Source: Aeromonas dhakensis
Lineage (GTDB): Bacteria; Pseudomonadota; Gammaproteobacteria; Enterobacterales; Aeromonadaceae
Direction of reading: 5' to 3'
Assembly: GCF_000820305.1 (NCBI RefSeq)
Contig: NZ_CDBH01000045.1
Location: 124,001-188,000, forward strand
Length of the DNA stretch: 64,000 nt
The position numbers and the translations under genes were made by a program. Numbering within the stretch: the first letter of the stretch is position 1; every line of letters starts with the position of its first letter. Under the pieces are notes generated by a model that saw only the letters and a list, made by a program, of their open reading frames with translations, had not been told where the DNA came from and did no database searches. This document shows positions 62,121-64,000 of the stretch, piece by piece.

Positions 62121-62136
62121 GGTCGCATATGCGACC
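62121..62136. promoter_or_regulatory. Perfect 16-bp palindrome upstream of the chemoreceptor gene
   Basis: GGTCGCATATGCGACC reads the same on both strands. Its centre is about 31 bp from the start codon, inside the leader, and an adjacent AT-rich TATTAAATAA at 62111-62120 could be a -10 region. This is a candidate operator or transcript-end hairpin. Confidence 0.5.
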
Positions 62137-62235
62137 CAAGAGATGATTATAGATAGATAACTCAATTGAGAATGTCTGACATGAAATCGTCATCAAGGCA
62201 GGGGCGGCTGGCAGGGGACCGGCAGGCCATAAAAC

Positions 62236-62263
62236 AAGGGGCCGACATTGCTGTCGGCCCCTT
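62236..62263 (-). terminator. glpFK operon terminator
   Basis: A 12-bp perfect stem AAGGGGCCGACA / TGTCGGCCCCTT with a TTGC loop, followed on the minus strand by GTTTTATGG, 33 bp beyond the glpK stop. Confidence 0.88.
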
Positions 62264-62295
62264 CAGTTTTTATTTCAAGGATATCGGTTGCCCGA

Positions 62296-63852
<1,557 letters not shown>

Positions 63853-64000
63853 TTAGGCGGCGGCCTCTTCTTTAGCGGTTTGGGCAGCTTGCTCGGTGGC
63901 GGCAACACGGTTGCCCGGCACACAGGGAGCCAACACTTTCACATAGAGGGCGGTACCAATCTGGGCGCCGACGATGGGGCCAAGGATGGGGACCCAGAAG
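63853..64000 (-). CDS. glpF: Glycerol uptake facilitator, C-terminal end (runs off the window)
   Basis: The minus strand reads FWVPILGPIVGAQIGTALYV followed by KVLAPCVPGNRVAATEQAAQ and a short Ala/Glu tail to TAA at 63853-63855. The first part matches the last membrane helix of GlpF aquaglyceroporins (FWVP..GP..G). The remainder of the gene lies beyond base 64000. It is immediately upstream of glpK, which supports the assignment. Confidence 0.85.
   Translation of the reverse strand, partial: FWVPILGPIVGAQIGTALYVKVLAPCVPGNRVAATEQAAQTAKEEAAA

Overview
The window is high-GC gammaproteobacterial DNA that best fits Aeromonas. The evidence is the E. coli-like gene families (moeBA, folE, speA, pepT, glpFK, rluF, a YbaM/RsmS-family gene, a YafC/DkgB pair), three chemoreceptors within 60 kb, and an exotoxin A homologue of the kind known from Pseudomonas aeruginosa and Aeromonas. 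No rRNA, tRNA, insertion sequence, CRISPR array or integrase is visible. Most of it is chromosomal backbone with single-gene accessory insertions that stand out by lower GC (about 44.3-45.0, 56.2-56.9 and the 36.2-36.4 kb upstream region).

Layout. 0-9.4 kb: moeB-moeA (molybdenum cofactor), folE, a chemoreceptor, fhs with a decayed second copy of its 3' end beside it, a LysR regulator divergent from a YceI/membrane-protein pair. 9.5-17.2 kb: an SAH-hydrolase-like protein with a SelT/W/H-type protein, an OlsF-like fused acyltransferase, pepT, and speA behind a leader of about 660 nt that holds a 52-codon upstream ORF. 17.2-24.1 kb: a secreted alkyl-sulfatase with a small secreted partner, two small orphan genes (one behind a consensus FNR box) and a second chemoreceptor. 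24.2-28.3 kb: a cysteine-catabolism module (CyuP-like transporter divergent from RidA, CyuA cysteine desulfidase and a YheO-type regulator). 28.3-34.2 kb: a histidine phosphatase, HNH nuclease, VOC protein, alpha/beta-hydrolase and rluF.

34.2-36.2 kb encodes a complete exotoxin A homologue (639 residues) with signal peptide, furin-type site, ADP-ribosyltransferase catalytic residues and a C-terminal REDL. 36.4-44.3 kb is a run of transporters, small enzymes and regulators. 45.1-49.5 kb holds a MocR-type regulator divergent from a cydABX bd-oxidase operon, with two 13-bp direct repeats between them.

49.6-53.1 kb is the most interesting block. Five overlapping genes encode a periplasmic metallo-beta-lactamase-fold protein, a Cys-motif precursor peptide, a DUF692 (MNIO) enzyme, a DUF2063 partner and a DoxX-like membrane protein. 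This is a bufferin/HvfABCD-type modified-peptide system, probably for copper, with an unusual hydrolase as first gene. 53.1-64 kb returns to backbone: an AraJ-like transporter, a repeat-rich spacer, dkgB and its usual neighbour yafC separated by about 3 kb of small genes, a third chemoreceptor, and glpK-glpF running off the end.
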